A stretch of DNA of 40,973 nucleotides. Source: Rhodospirillales bacterium. Lineage in GTDB: Bacteria; Pseudomonadota; Alphaproteobacteria; BOG-932; Roseiterribacteraceae. The stretch's first letter is position 1. Each line of letters opens with the position of its first letter. Of the stretch, positions 16,435 to 24,769 are shown in pieces. The position numbers and the translations under genes were made by a program. The notes under the pieces were generated by a model. The model saw nothing but the letters and a program-made list of their open reading frames with translations. It searched no databases and had not been told where the DNA came from. Location: contig PLTD01000121.1 of NCBI GenBank assembly GCA_003165335.1, positions 53,790 to 94,762 of the forward strand, in the 5' to 3' direction.

Positions 16435-17587
16435 CTTCAGACGACATAGCGGGGGTAAGCTCAGCCCGTTGATCGGCGGCGTGCGTGATGAACGCCGGCA
16501 CCGCCTCCATCAGCCAAGCCGACGAGATCATCGTATTTTGGCCGGTCTTAGGATCTGGATAGGCATCGGCGGCATTTTTCAGGGCATAATAAAAGCCTGG
16601 CAAATCGACATTGTTGGTCGCATCCACACCCCAACCCTCAGATCCATACTGCCAGTAAAATGGGAACCAGGGATGATAGCCGCCGAGAATGGCCTTCAGG
16701 CTGCCGTCCGGCGCGATATTTATTCGCATCCGTGCTTCCTTGAAATGGAATTCCTGTATCCAAAAAGGATCCCCAAGCATGTTCATGTCGAAATGGTCGG
16801 TTGTCAGTACCCCGTCCTTGATCCGGCCATGGACGACATTATGCCATCGCGGGTTGGGGTCCGAGGTGAAGGTCAGGTTCGTTTCGACATTACCTCCGCT
16901 ATCCTTAGTCGGGGCCTCGATAGCCCGCGTAATAGTGACGGTCACATCCGGGCTGTTCTGAGGGTCTTCAATATTGCTTATCTCGACCAGCCAGGCCGGC
17001 ATCTGCTCGTAGAGAACATTCCAATAATTGAGTTGCAGCGGAGGACGATCGGTCAGCGTATGGGTCTTCAACTCATTGATGCAGCCAATGACGCGATAGA
17101 GCTGGTTATCAACACCCTTCTCACCTGTCTCAGGATCGGTGAAGTCACCCTTTTTGTCCTTGCCGTCCAGGTCGAATCCATAGCCTATCGGCCCCTCGAC
17201 CAGTTTCAGATGCGGGTCTGGCATCGACGTCGGGTCGGCATAGACGTCGGCAGGCTTGCCGTTGATGCGCCCGCGCATCTGCGCCACAGGGATCGTCTGC
17301 TGTGCCTTAGAAAGGTCTAGGAATTCATTGATGTATTTGTCGATCTGAGCTTGCGGCAGGCCGCTCTGTTTCAATTCGCGCCGGTAATAGATTTCAGGTC
17401 CGTCATTGACGCCGTGTGGACAATCCCGGTTCTGCGGGTCGGCATATTCCGCGACGTTAAACCAGCTGACCACGAAGCCCTTGGTCTCGGCCGCTATTGC
17501 ACACGGCGCGACCGACGCCAGTAACGTCAGGGCCGCAAGGCCAGCTTTCAGTCTTCCCCGCCATAGGGCGGCCCCGTTTTCACGCAT
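16415..17587 (-). CDS. Exported protein of unknown function, first gene of the DUF1592/DUF1552 operon
   Basis: A 390-aa protein with a signal peptide (core LAALTLLASVAPCA, cleavage near AIAA-ETK at 33). The mature part starts FVVSWFNVAEYADPQNRDCP and is rich in Trp, Tyr, Asp and Asn. It contains a HPWFPFYWQYGSEGW stretch and a motif MLGDPFWIQEFHFKEARM. Only two cysteines remain in the mature chain (in DCPHG and GCINE), which could form a disulfide. I do not recognise a named domain. GAGAGGAG precedes the ATG ideally. It heads the operon, with the DUF1592 gene overlapping its end by 20 nt, so it is likely a dedicated partner or substrate-binding component. Confidence 0.85.
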   Translation of the reverse strand: MRENGAALWRGRLKAGLAALTLLASVAPCAIAAETKGFVVSWFNVAEYADPQNRDCPHGVNDGPEIYYRRELKQSGLPQAQIDKYINEFLDLSKAQQTIPVAQMRGRINGKPADVYADPTSMPDPHLKLVEGPIGYGFDLDGKDKKGDFTDPETGEKGVDNQLYRVIGCINELKTHTLTDRPPLQLNYWNVLYEQMPAWLVEISNIEDPQNSPDVTVTITRAIEAPTKDSGGNVETNLTFTSDPNPRWHNVVHGRIKDGVLTTDHFDMNMLGDPFWIQEFHFKEARMRINIAPDGSLKAILGGYHPWFPFYWQYGSEGWGVDATNNVDLPGFYYALKNAADAYPDPKTGQNTMISSAWLMEAVPAFITHAADQRAELTPAMSSEGGARGK

Positions 17588-17605
17588 GGTCGGCTCCTCT
17601 CAGAA

Positions 17606-17653
17606 CCAGATATTTCATTTTCTAAAATATAAATCCGCAAGCAATAAATATCT
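17606..17653. promoter_or_regulatory. AT-rich upstream region with inverted repeat, candidate promoter or operator
   Basis: This 70-nt gap between the cupin stop and the operon start is strikingly AT-rich. AGATATTT (17608-17615) and its complement AAATATCT (17646-17653) flank 30 nt. The segment CAGATATTTCATTT (17607-17620) matches CGGACATTTCATTT (18062-18075) upstream of the cupin gene at 12 of 14 positions, at a similar distance from each start codon. Confidence 0.4.
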
Positions 17654-17657
17654 ACCC

Positions 17658-18035
17658 CTAACGCACCGCCTGAGTGGGGTTTTCCAAATAAGGCGGCGTA
17701 TAAATCACCAAAACCTTGGCCGAGCGGCTGCCGGTGACGGTAAAGACATGCGCCATGCCCTTCGGGAAGAAAGCTGCATCACCCGGCCCCATGTCGCGCG
17801 ACTGACCATCGATTTCGGCCCGCGCAGTACCGCTCAGGACATACACCACTTGGTCGAGATTTGGATGGGCGTGCGGCAGTGCGCCTTGCCCCGGTTCGAC
17901 GGTACCTTCCAGAAGCTCAAGATGATCAGACCCGACAGTTTCGGGCCCGATAAGACGGCGATTAACGGTGCCAGTGTGATTGGCCGGATGATAGCTATCG
18001 ACATCGTCAGCATTGATGAAATAGCGCCGCGCCAT
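17658..18035 (-). CDS. Cupin-domain protein
   Basis: A 125-aa single-domain cupin (cupin_2 type). Motif 1 reads GALPHAHPNLDQVVYVLSG with H55 and H57 and with D61/Q62 where a glutamate usually stands. Motif 2 reads GPGDAAFFPKGMAHVF with H96. The three histidines could bind a metal, so a small dioxygenase, isomerase or sensor role is possible. The start at 18035 is fixed by the strong site GGGAGGAAAC; a start at 18068 would lack one. It lies 70 nt upstream of the four-gene DUF operon on the same strand and shares a promoter-proximal motif with it. Function cannot be named. Confidence 0.85.
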   Translation of the reverse strand: MARRYFINADDVDSYHPANHTGTVNRRLIGPETVGSDHLELLEGTVEPGQGALPHAHPNLDQVVYVLSGTARAEIDGQSRDMGPGDAAFFPKGMAHVFTVTGSRSAKVLVIYTPPYLENPTQAVR

Positions 18036-18060
18036 GTTTCCTCCCGAGGTCCGGATAGGG

Positions 18061-18093
18061 TCGGACATTTCATTTATTGGAGCCTATGTCCGA
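18061..18093. promoter_or_regulatory. Inverted repeat TCGGACAT / ATGTCCGA between divergent genes
   Basis: Perfect 8-nt arms (18061-18068 and 18086-18093) are separated by 17 nt, in the 206-nt region between the cupin (minus) and the MFS gene (plus), starting 26 nt before the cupin ATG. This is the expected place for an operator. Apart from it and the ribosome sites, I see nothing else in this gap. Confidence 0.4.
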
Positions 18094-18241
18094 AAATTGC
18101 GATTCGCCAGCGCTTTTACCCAATCTCAGACAGCTACGACTCCAAGCACGAATTTATGCTTTGCAGATCGACCGTACTGCCGAGTAGCTTGTCGCCGGCT
18201 TTGAGACCGCAGCTTAAATGCGGCGCCAGGGAAGGATTTCA

Positions 18242-19456
18242 ATGGATTCGTTCGTAACGGCCGAGGCGCAGCTTGAGCCTGCCCTGCCCGATACCCCACC
18301 CTTGACTGTGCGCGACCGCTTAGCGATGGCGGTGATGGTGAGTGGCGGCTGGTGGATGGCGCTGATTTTCACGGCCATTGCGCCCATCCTGTCGGTGATG
18401 GGCAATGCACTGGGTGGTGAGCGGAACGGCTACTGGGTCGGCCAATTGACGATGACTGTACCTGATGTCGGCATCATCGTTGGAGGCCCATTGGTCGGCA
18501 TACTGATCGAGCGCTATGGCGCACGTTCTGTACTGTTCCTCTCCTTTGCTCTCTATGCGATCGCGGGATCGGCCGGGATGATCGTCGATGACAGTATTAC
18601 GATGCTGTCGAGCAGGCTTCTCGTCGGGTTTTCAGGCGCGGGAATTGCCACATCGACCACGGCGTTGATCGGCAACAGGTTTGAGGGGCAGACCCGGGTC
18701 AAGGCTCTTGGCTACTGGAGCGCATTCGGCGCCCTGGGCGGCGTATTGTCGGTTATGGCCGCGGGTCAGGTTGCCGCAATTGGCGGCGGTTGGCATGCAC
18801 CTTTCAGTCTCTATGGGTTAGCAATGATCCCTCTGGTCGCTGCGTTCTTCGTACTCCCAGCCCGCAGCCGTTCTGTCACCAAACCAGAAAAGGAACAGGT
18901 CCCGTCAATCTGGAATCTGTGGCCGCTCTATGCTGGAATGGTCCCGATCTATGTCGCGGTATTCATGACGGGCGTGCAGTTGTCTTTCCTGCTGGGCGCA
19001 GACCGCATTGATGATCCGGTTACCCAATCCTGGGTTATCGGATCGGCATCGGCCGGCAGTTTTCTCGGCGCTTTTTCCTGTGCCTTTCTCCGCCCGCGCA
19101 TCGGCAGCCGCGGCACGATGCTGACTTTCATAGGCCTGATGGCAGTCGGCAACGTTTTGATGCCGCTGACGGCAAACCCGGTATTGATGGGTCTCGGCGG
19201 CGCAATGAACGGTGCAGGCGGCGGTATGGCCAACCCGTTCTTTGCCGCATTGCTTATTGAGCGAGCGCCGATCAGGGCTCGCGGGCGGGCCATAGGCATC
19301 CTCTACACGACTCAATTTTTTGGCGAATTCATGAATCCGTTCGTCGTCACGCCGCTTGCCAGCCTTTTAGGCATTCGGGGTGCATTTCTAGCAGTCGCCG
19401 CACTATTGGCTGCGGGCGGGGTGAGCGTCGCGGCATACCGAAAGAGACAGTCCTGA
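18242..19456 (+). CDS. MFS transporter (copy 1)
   Basis: A 404-aa, 12-helix major facilitator protein. The loop 2-3 signature region reads GGPLVGILIERYGARSVL, and the second half has NPFFAALLIERAPIRARGRAIGILYTTQFFGEFMNPFVVTPL. That segment is closely similar to NRAPEAARGTAIGLMYT and NPFVITPL in the MFS protein at 39457-40743, so the two are paralogues. The start at 18242 follows GGAAGGA; an upstream in-frame ATG at 18218 lacks a site. The sulfotransferase gene follows after 66 nt on the same strand and is probably co-transcribed. The substrate is unknown; hydrophobic or aromatic acids are plausible from context. Confidence 0.9.
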   Translation: MDSFVTAEAQLEPALPDTPPLTVRDRLAMAVMVSGGWWMALIFTAIAPILSVMGNALGGERNGYWVGQLTMTVPDVGIIVGGPLVGILIERYGARSVLFLSFALYAIAGSAGMIVDDSITMLSSRLLVGFSGAGIATSTTALIGNRFEGQTRVKALGYWSAFGALGGVLSVMAAGQVAAIGGGWHAPFSLYGLAMIPLVAAFFVLPARSRSVTKPEKEQVPSIWNLWPLYAGMVPIYVAVFMTGVQLSFLLGADRIDDPVTQSWVIGSASAGSFLGAFSCAFLRPRIGSRGTMLTFIGLMAVGNVLMPLTANPVLMGLGGAMNGAGGGMANPFFAALLIERAPIRARGRAIGILYTTQFFGEFMNPFVVTPLASLLGIRGAFLAVAALLAAGGVSVAAYRKRQS

Positions 19457-19522
19457 TACCATTTAGGAAATCCAATTGCCGAGGCCGCAATACCAAGGCC
19501 GGCACAATACGGGGAGGATAAC

Positions 19523-20794
19523 ATGAGCCAATCATTCGATCGTCGCGAGATTTGGGAGCCGGAAAAGCGCCCCGAGTGGCTGGCGCGGTTCAACGCGCTG
19601 GGCGCTTTGATGGATATTAAAAGCGTGGTTCCTCTGGACGAAGAATCGCTCATCTCCCACGCCATGAAGAACACCGGCCTCAGCGATTTCGGTAGTGACA
19701 ATTGGCGACCGCATTTCAGCATGCTGTTGAAGTTGATCGAGGAAGAGGCCAAGCTCAATTTCTTCGGGCGTTTGTGGACCCGGTCCGACTTTCTGACCTA
19801 TCTCGAGGCCCGACTGCACATCGTCGATGCCTATAACAAGCATCCCGAGATCGACAACGAAGTCATAAAGGAGCCTGTGTTCATCGTCGGTTTCGGGCGG
19901 TCTGGCACCACGATCCTGCATGAGATTCTGTCGCACGACCCGCAGTTCCGCTCAGTCCAGCGCTGGGAGGAACTGTTCCCGGCACCGCCGCCGGAAGAGG
20001 CGACCTATACGACCGATCCGCGCATCGCCAAAGCGCAAGGTCTGGTCGACGTCATCCAGCAGGTATCGCCCGAATGGAACAAGATGCATGCCTGGGGTGG
20101 CAATATTCCAGTCGAAGACATTGAATTTACCTATCCAGCCTTCCTGTCAGAAGTTTGGCCGCTCGGTTTCCAAATTCCCTCGTGGGAGCCCTATTTCGCT
20201 GCTCAGGATGTCGGCCACCATTTCGCCTGGCACAAGAAAACTCTGAAATATCTGCAATGGAAATATAAGAAGCCGTACTGGCTTTTGAAAAACCCTACCC
20301 ATTTGCCCCGGCTTCCAAAGCTTTTGGAATTTTATCCCGACGCCAAATTCATTTTCACCCATCGCGACCCGATCACTTCGGGCGATTCGGTGGTGAATGT
20401 GCAGGGCGTCATCTTCTATTGGCGCACCGACGATGCTTTCGGCGGCGGAACGATCGACGAGTGGGTTCTGGCAGACGCACGCGCCAAGATGTGGGACGAC
20501 GTTATTCAATGGATCGAAAAGGGCATAATCAAGCCCGGTTCATACGCCAACTTCCTCTATCATGACTTTATGACCGATCCGATCGAGGCCATCGGCCGCG
20601 CCTATAAATCACTGGGCCTGCCGATGTCCGAAGAGGGGCGTAAGGGAATGCACGATTTCCTGGAAGCCCATCCTCAAGGCATGCACGGTAAGCATAAATA
20701 CAAACGTGCCGGCGATATCGAGGAAGTGCAGTCCGACGAACGCAAAAAATACAAGCGCTATCAGGAGTATTTCGGAATTCCTAACGAGGGCTGA
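19523..20794 (+). CDS. Sulfotransferase family protein
   Basis: A 423-aa cytosolic protein of the sulfotransferase family (PF13469-like). The 5' phosphosulfate-binding loop reads FIVGFGRSGTTILHE (GFGRSGTT at 123-130). The 3'-phosphate region is KFIFTHRDPITSGDSVVNVQ, with the Arg and Ser expected for PAPS binding. The C-terminal third is charged. Enzymes of this type transfer sulfate from PAPS to hydroxyl groups, but many bacterial members in catabolic loci have unknown acceptors. GGGGAGGATAAC precedes the ATG. It follows the MFS gene by 66 nt and converges on the PAS_5 pseudogene. The fold is sure, the acceptor unknown. Confidence 0.9.
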   Translation: MSQSFDRREIWEPEKRPEWLARFNALGALMDIKSVVPLDEESLISHAMKNTGLSDFGSDNWRPHFSMLLKLIEEEAKLNFFGRLWTRSDFLTYLEARLHIVDAYNKHPEIDNEVIKEPVFIVGFGRSGTTILHEILSHDPQFRSVQRWEELFPAPPPEEATYTTDPRIAKAQGLVDVIQQVSPEWNKMHAWGGNIPVEDIEFTYPAFLSEVWPLGFQIPSWEPYFAAQDVGHHFAWHKKTLKYLQWKYKKPYWLLKNPTHLPRLPKLLEFYPDAKFIFTHRDPITSGDSVVNVQGVIFYWRTDDAFGGGTIDEWVLADARAKMWDDVIQWIEKGIIKPGSYANFLYHDFMTDPIEAIGRAYKSLGLPMSEEGRKGMHDFLEAHPQGMHGKHKYKRAGDIEEVQSDERKKYKRYQEYFGIPNEG

Positions 20795-20871
20795 ACCGGC
20801 AATCCTCGCCCCAACGTCAGCGCAAAAATCGTCCGGGGGAAATGTCGACTCCGGCACGCCTGCGCCGATAT

Positions 20872-21473
20872 CTACGAAACGAAAGCTCGGCGATGGCCGA
20901 AGTTGCGGATGGCTGCGTTCTGCCATCCTGTAGCTGCAATTGCTGAGGTTCCGACCAAAAGCACCGGTGCCGAACCAGGTTCGTCCGATTCCAACGGCAA
21001 CAGCATCACCTCATGCGTGTTTTCTGCACCTAATGAAAACCGCAAGGGCATTTCCAGGGTCGCAGCGCAGGCTGAGTCGCAATCATGTAAAAGCGATAGC
21101 CCGCAGTGCGGTGCAATTCCTGTGCATAGAGATGGACAACGTTTTTCCCCGTCAGCTCGAAGCCAAGGCTGAACCGGTAAGCGGTTCCGGCCAATCGGCA
21201 ATAGGTGAGATCGGGGGCATGCACTTCAAACAGGCCGATATGCGGCAAATCACGAACCATATTCGCGGGATCGATTTCAGACCTACATGGACGCAGGCGA
21301 TCGCCACGTAACGTCTGCCAATGACGCAGAATGTTGCGACAGCGCTCGGTCCTAGGTTGCGGCTCAAAATCCGGCATTTTCTTCACGGTCGCCAACTCGG
21401 CTTTATCGCAAGGAATTCCTGCGCATTCCTGTGAGCTGTATTTTATAACAAACTCACTTCGGAATTGCCCCAC
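20872..21473 (-). pseudogene. PAS_5-type (PF07310) protein gene, frameshifted
   Basis: Two overlapping minus-strand frames together read as one PAS_5 domain protein. The first part (from 21473, or from ATG at 21377) has ILRHWQTLRGDRLRPCRSEI, LPHIGLFEVHAP, CRLAGTAYRF and FELTGKNVVHLYAQ, and ends in MIATQ. The second part (to 20872) has CAATLEMPLRFSLG, EVMLLPLESDEPG and VLLVGTSAIAA, which is the expected domain end. The join needs one base: after CAG (21074-21072) only CC remains before TGC (21069-21067), as if a proline codon CCN lost a base. Without correction the protein ends early after CPCGFH. PAS_5 proteins are alphaproteobacterial and their ligands are unknown. A sequencing error is possible. 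Confidence 0.72.
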
Positions 21474-21516
21474 ATTTCACGGCTCAACAAGCGGTCGCAT
21501 GACTTTCGCTTTACAC

Positions 21517-23142
21517 TCAGGCGGCATTCCTTTGCGAGCCGAGCCGCAACATATCCAGCGCGGCCAGATAGGCGAACACAATACTGGATCCGATTGGATT
21601 ACCGCCGCCGGGATAGGTCGTACCGCTCACTGCCGCCATCGAATTGCCCGCGGCATAGAGACCTGGGATTACCCTGCCGACAGTGTCTAATACACGTGCA
21701 TCCTGATCTGTCTTCAGCCCACCTTTAGTTCCAAGGTCCGAAAGACCGAAAGAGGCGGCGTAAAATGCGGGCCGATCCACTGGAATCAGACAAGGATTCG
21801 GACCGCCACTGCCGAATGCATCCCCGAAATCAGGGTTTTCTAGCGAGACCAAGCTTTGATCCGGCGCTTGAGAGCCGGTGAAGAAACGGTCATAGGCCAG
21901 GTCGCCGCGATGAAAATCCTCATCCTGGCCAGAGGCGGCGAAGCCGTTGAACCGCGCGACGGTTTCGGTCAGCGCGGTTGCCGGCATGCCGATCTGGGCC
22001 GCGAGCCCTTCCAGCGTTTGGGATTGCTTCCACAACCCAGCCGAAACATAGGCTTCGTTGGCCTGAAGCGCGATCGAAGCATTCATCACAGGAGGGCGTT
22101 GCCCAAACCGTGCGTCGTAGATCAGCCAGAAGGGAAGATGCCTTATGCCTGTCGCTTCCCCCCTCAACACATCGCGCCCCAGAATGTCGTAAGGTTGGGA
22201 CTCATTGGTGAAGCGTTGACCCGCACTATTTACAAACAGCCCTCCCAAAATGCCGACCGAGAAGGTTGCAGTCCCGTCAGGATGCATTAGGCCAGGTGAC
22301 CACCAGGCCTCGCCCATCAAATCGGTTGCCGCGCCGATAGCGATCCCGGCTCTGATCGGTCCGCCCAAATTTCCCGGCGCACCCATCGACCATTTGGCCG
22401 AGGCAGCGACACCGAATTCGCGGCGCATGGCGTCGTTCTGCTCAAACCCGCCGGCCGCAATCAGCACACCGCGTCGCGAATGAATGCGCAAGCTGCCATT
22501 AGACGTTTCGGCAATTGCCCCGACGACACGATTGTCCTCAACGATCAGAGAGTCCATCCGGGTATTCAAACGCAGGTCTACCCGACCAGTTCCGGTTACC
22601 GCTAGCAGCAGGCGGCCGATCAGTGCCTGGCCGCCGAACAGCAGTTCCGCCCGCGTCTGGCCCTGGCGTTCGGTGGTCAAAGTTGGTCGAAGCGAATGAA
22701 AAAGCTCTCCCAGTTCGGACTGGGGAAGGCTTTCCGCGATAATGTGGCGGCCTTCGGCTTTCGCGCAGGGGGCGCTCCCGAAATAATCCGGCCAGGGAAA
22801 AACCTGAAATCGCAACCGAGGATTTTCTTCGAGAAAGGCCACAAGTCTGGCACCCGTATTCAGATAGGCTTCCTGCAAAGCGATTGGTGTGCGATCACCG
22901 ACTACAGAGCGGTAATAGGTCCGTGCCGCCTCCAGAGTGTCGGGGGAACCACCCCGCGCCAGAACCGGGTTAGTAGGCAGCCACATACCGGACCCAGAAT
23001 AGGCGGTCGTGCCGCCGAACTTATCGGTCGCTTCGATCAGGATCGTATGTAAGCCCTGCGAAGCCGCAGTATAGGCGCCGACAAGACCGCCGCCGCCCGA
23101 GCCGACGACCAGCACATCGCATTCCAAGTCCCAAGATTTCAC
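21517..23142 (-). CDS. FAD-dependent oxidoreductase, 3-ketosteroid delta1-dehydrogenase-like
   Basis: A 541-aa flavoprotein of the FAD_binding_2 family, closest in pattern to 3-ketosteroid delta1-dehydrogenases (KstD). The dinucleotide motif is VVGSGGGGLVGA (14-19), followed by E37 for the ribose and KFGGTTAYSGSGMWLP. The C-terminal signature is GLYAAGNSMAAVSGTTYPGGG; Y510 and G514 correspond by motif to the Y487/G491 pair of the Rhodococcus enzyme. PDYFG (about 119-123) may supply another catalytic tyrosine. KstD enzymes introduce a C1-C2 double bond in 3-ketosteroids; related family members act on other cyclic ketones, so the substrate is unproven. Start is GTG at 23142 after GGGGTAGC. It lies 81 nt after zwf on the same strand. 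Confidence 0.85.
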   Translation of the reverse strand: MKSWDLECDVLVVGSGGGGLVGAYTAASQGLHTILIEATDKFGGTTAYSGSGMWLPTNPVLARGGSPDTLEAARTYYRSVVGDRTPIALQEAYLNTGARLVAFLEENPRLRFQVFPWPDYFGSAPCAKAEGRHIIAESLPQSELGELFHSLRPTLTTERQGQTRAELLFGGQALIGRLLLAVTGTGRVDLRLNTRMDSLIVEDNRVVGAIAETSNGSLRIHSRRGVLIAAGGFEQNDAMRREFGVAASAKWSMGAPGNLGGPIRAGIAIGAATDLMGEAWWSPGLMHPDGTATFSVGILGGLFVNSAGQRFTNESQPYDILGRDVLRGEATGIRHLPFWLIYDARFGQRPPVMNASIALQANEAYVSAGLWKQSQTLEGLAAQIGMPATALTETVARFNGFAASGQDEDFHRGDLAYDRFFTGSQAPDQSLVSLENPDFGDAFGSGGPNPCLIPVDRPAFYAASFGLSDLGTKGGLKTDQDARVLDTVGRVIPGLYAAGNSMAAVSGTTYPGGGNPIGSSIVFAYLAALDMLRLGSQRNAA

Positions 23143-23223
23143 CGCTACCCCGTACTTTGTATCGCCTCTTTTAGACCAGCCGCGTTTTATGGACGATCAC
23201 TTTCACCGCTAGATGTTCCTAAT

Positions 23224-24687
23224 TCAACTTCCGACAGTATTCGGATCGCGCCAAGCGCGTTCGAACGGCAAGCGCCAGGCATGAGGGGCAACCAGCTGAT
23301 GGATGGATTTCGGTCCCCACGAGCCTGGGGGATAAAGTCGAACCGGCGGCGGCGCTTCCAGCAGTGGTATCGACACTTCCCACAACCGCTCGATGCCCTC
23401 CGCTGTGGTGAACAGTGTGTGGTCGCCCCGCATGGCATCAAGGATCAGTCGCTCATATGCTTCAAGTACATCACCGATCAGACCGGTATCGCGCATTGCG
23501 AACTGGAGGCTCAGCTTATCGAGGCGCATGCCTGGGCCAGGGCGCTTTCCATAGAAGGACAGTGACATTTTCGAAGCATCGGCTAAATCGAATGTCAGAT
23601 GATCCGGTCCCTGAGCTCCCACACCGGACCCGGCAGGAAACATACTCTTGGGCGGCTCACGGAATGCGATTGAAATAATCCGTTGCCCCTCCGCCATTTC
23701 CTTGCCCGTACGCAGAAAAAATGGCACCCCCGCCCAGCGCCAATTGTCGATCGAGCATTTGAGGGCGATGAAAGTCTCGGTTTCCGACTCCGGGTCGACA
23801 CCCTCTTCAGAGCGATAGCCTGTGTATTGGCCACGCACGACATCCTTCGGGTCGATCGGCAGCATGCTGCGAAAGACCTTATTCTTTTCCTCGCTGATCG
23901 GCTTGGGTTCCAGCGATGTGGGCGGCTCCATAGCCATGAAGGCGAGGATCTGAAACAGGTGGGTCACCACCATGTCGCGATAGGCGCCGGTAGCCTCATA
24001 AAATGCCGTCCGCTTGCCCAGCCCAAGGGTCTCGGGCACATCGATCTGCACATGGTCGATGAAATTGCGGTTCCAGATGGGCTCGAACAATCCGTTGGCA
24101 AAGCGGAAGGCGAGGATGTTCTGCGCCGGCTCTTTACCTAAGAAGTGGTCGATCCGGAAAATCTGCTCTTCCTTGAAGACTTCATGCAGCTTGGCATTCA
24201 GCGACACTGCGCTCGCAAGGTCGGTGCCGAATGGCTTCTCCATGATGATCCGCGACCGTTCGACGAGTTGGGCCTCGGCCAGCAACCGTACAACCGCCAA
24301 AGCTGCAGCCGAGGGAACACTGAGATAATGCACGCGGCGGCTCTCACCGCCCAATGCCTTCTCCGCCCGCTCCACTGCGGCGCGCAGTACCTCCGGGCCC
24401 GCCGACATCGGCACATGGTCCAAAGATTCCGAAAAGGCAGACCAATCAGCCTCGGTCACCTTACGCGATGAAAACTGATCAAGAGCTTCGCGGGCAATAA
24501 CGCGAAACCCTTCGGCATCTACATTGTCGAGCGACAAGCCGACGATGCGGCAGCCGGGAATAAAACCGGCGGCGGTCAAGTGAAACAAGCCGGGCAGCAG
24601 CTTGCGTTTCGACAGATCGCCCGTGGCGCCCACGAGTACAACAACCTGTGGATATTTGGGGCCTACACCCGGAGGAATCTTCGCCAA
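23224..24687 (-). CDS. zwf: Glucose-6-phosphate 1-dehydrogenase
   Basis: A 487-aa cytosolic enzyme that oxidises glucose 6-phosphate to 6-phosphogluconolactone with NAD(P)+. It has the N-terminal Rossmann motif GATGDLSKRKL (20-30), EKPFG (150-154), the substrate signature FRIDHFLGKEPAQN (D180, H181, K185; the more usual Tyr is F182), and GAYRDMVVTHLFQ with the catalytic-base histidine. Length is normal for the family. Translation starts with TTG at 24687 after GGGAGAGG. No pgl, edd or eda genes are adjacent. Instead it lies between a SnoaL-like gene (82 nt upstream) and the KstD-like gene (81 nt downstream), an unusual setting. It could be a second zwf copy supplying reductant to oxygenases. 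Confidence 0.95.
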   Translation of the reverse strand: MAKIPPGVGPKYPQVVVLVGATGDLSKRKLLPGLFHLTAAGFIPGCRIVGLSLDNVDAEGFRVIAREALDQFSSRKVTEADWSAFSESLDHVPMSAGPEVLRAAVERAEKALGGESRRVHYLSVPSAAALAVVRLLAEAQLVERSRIIMEKPFGTDLASAVSLNAKLHEVFKEEQIFRIDHFLGKEPAQNILAFRFANGLFEPIWNRNFIDHVQIDVPETLGLGKRTAFYEATGAYRDMVVTHLFQILAFMAMEPPTSLEPKPISEEKNKVFRSMLPIDPKDVVRGQYTGYRSEEGVDPESETETFIALKCSIDNWRWAGVPFFLRTGKEMAEGQRIISIAFREPPKSMFPAGSGVGAQGPDHLTFDLADASKMSLSFYGKRPGPGMRLDKLSLQFAMRDTGLIGDVLEAYERLILDAMRGDHTLFTTAEGIERLWEVSIPLLEAPPPVRLYPPGSWGPKSIHQLVAPHAWRLPFERAWRDPNTVGS

Positions 24688-24769
24688 ATCGCCTCTCCCG
24701 TCGCTGCAAGCCAGGATTTTCAGTCTAACCGGACAAACCCCGGCAAGCTATGAGCGCAAGCGCGCAGCC

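Noticed and set aside
21517-23142. Assignment as true 3-ketosteroid delta1-dehydrogenase (kstD)
   Set aside because: The YPGGG signature fits, but the same superfamily contains enzymes for other cyclic ketones, and no other steroid-specific gene is present to support the symbol.
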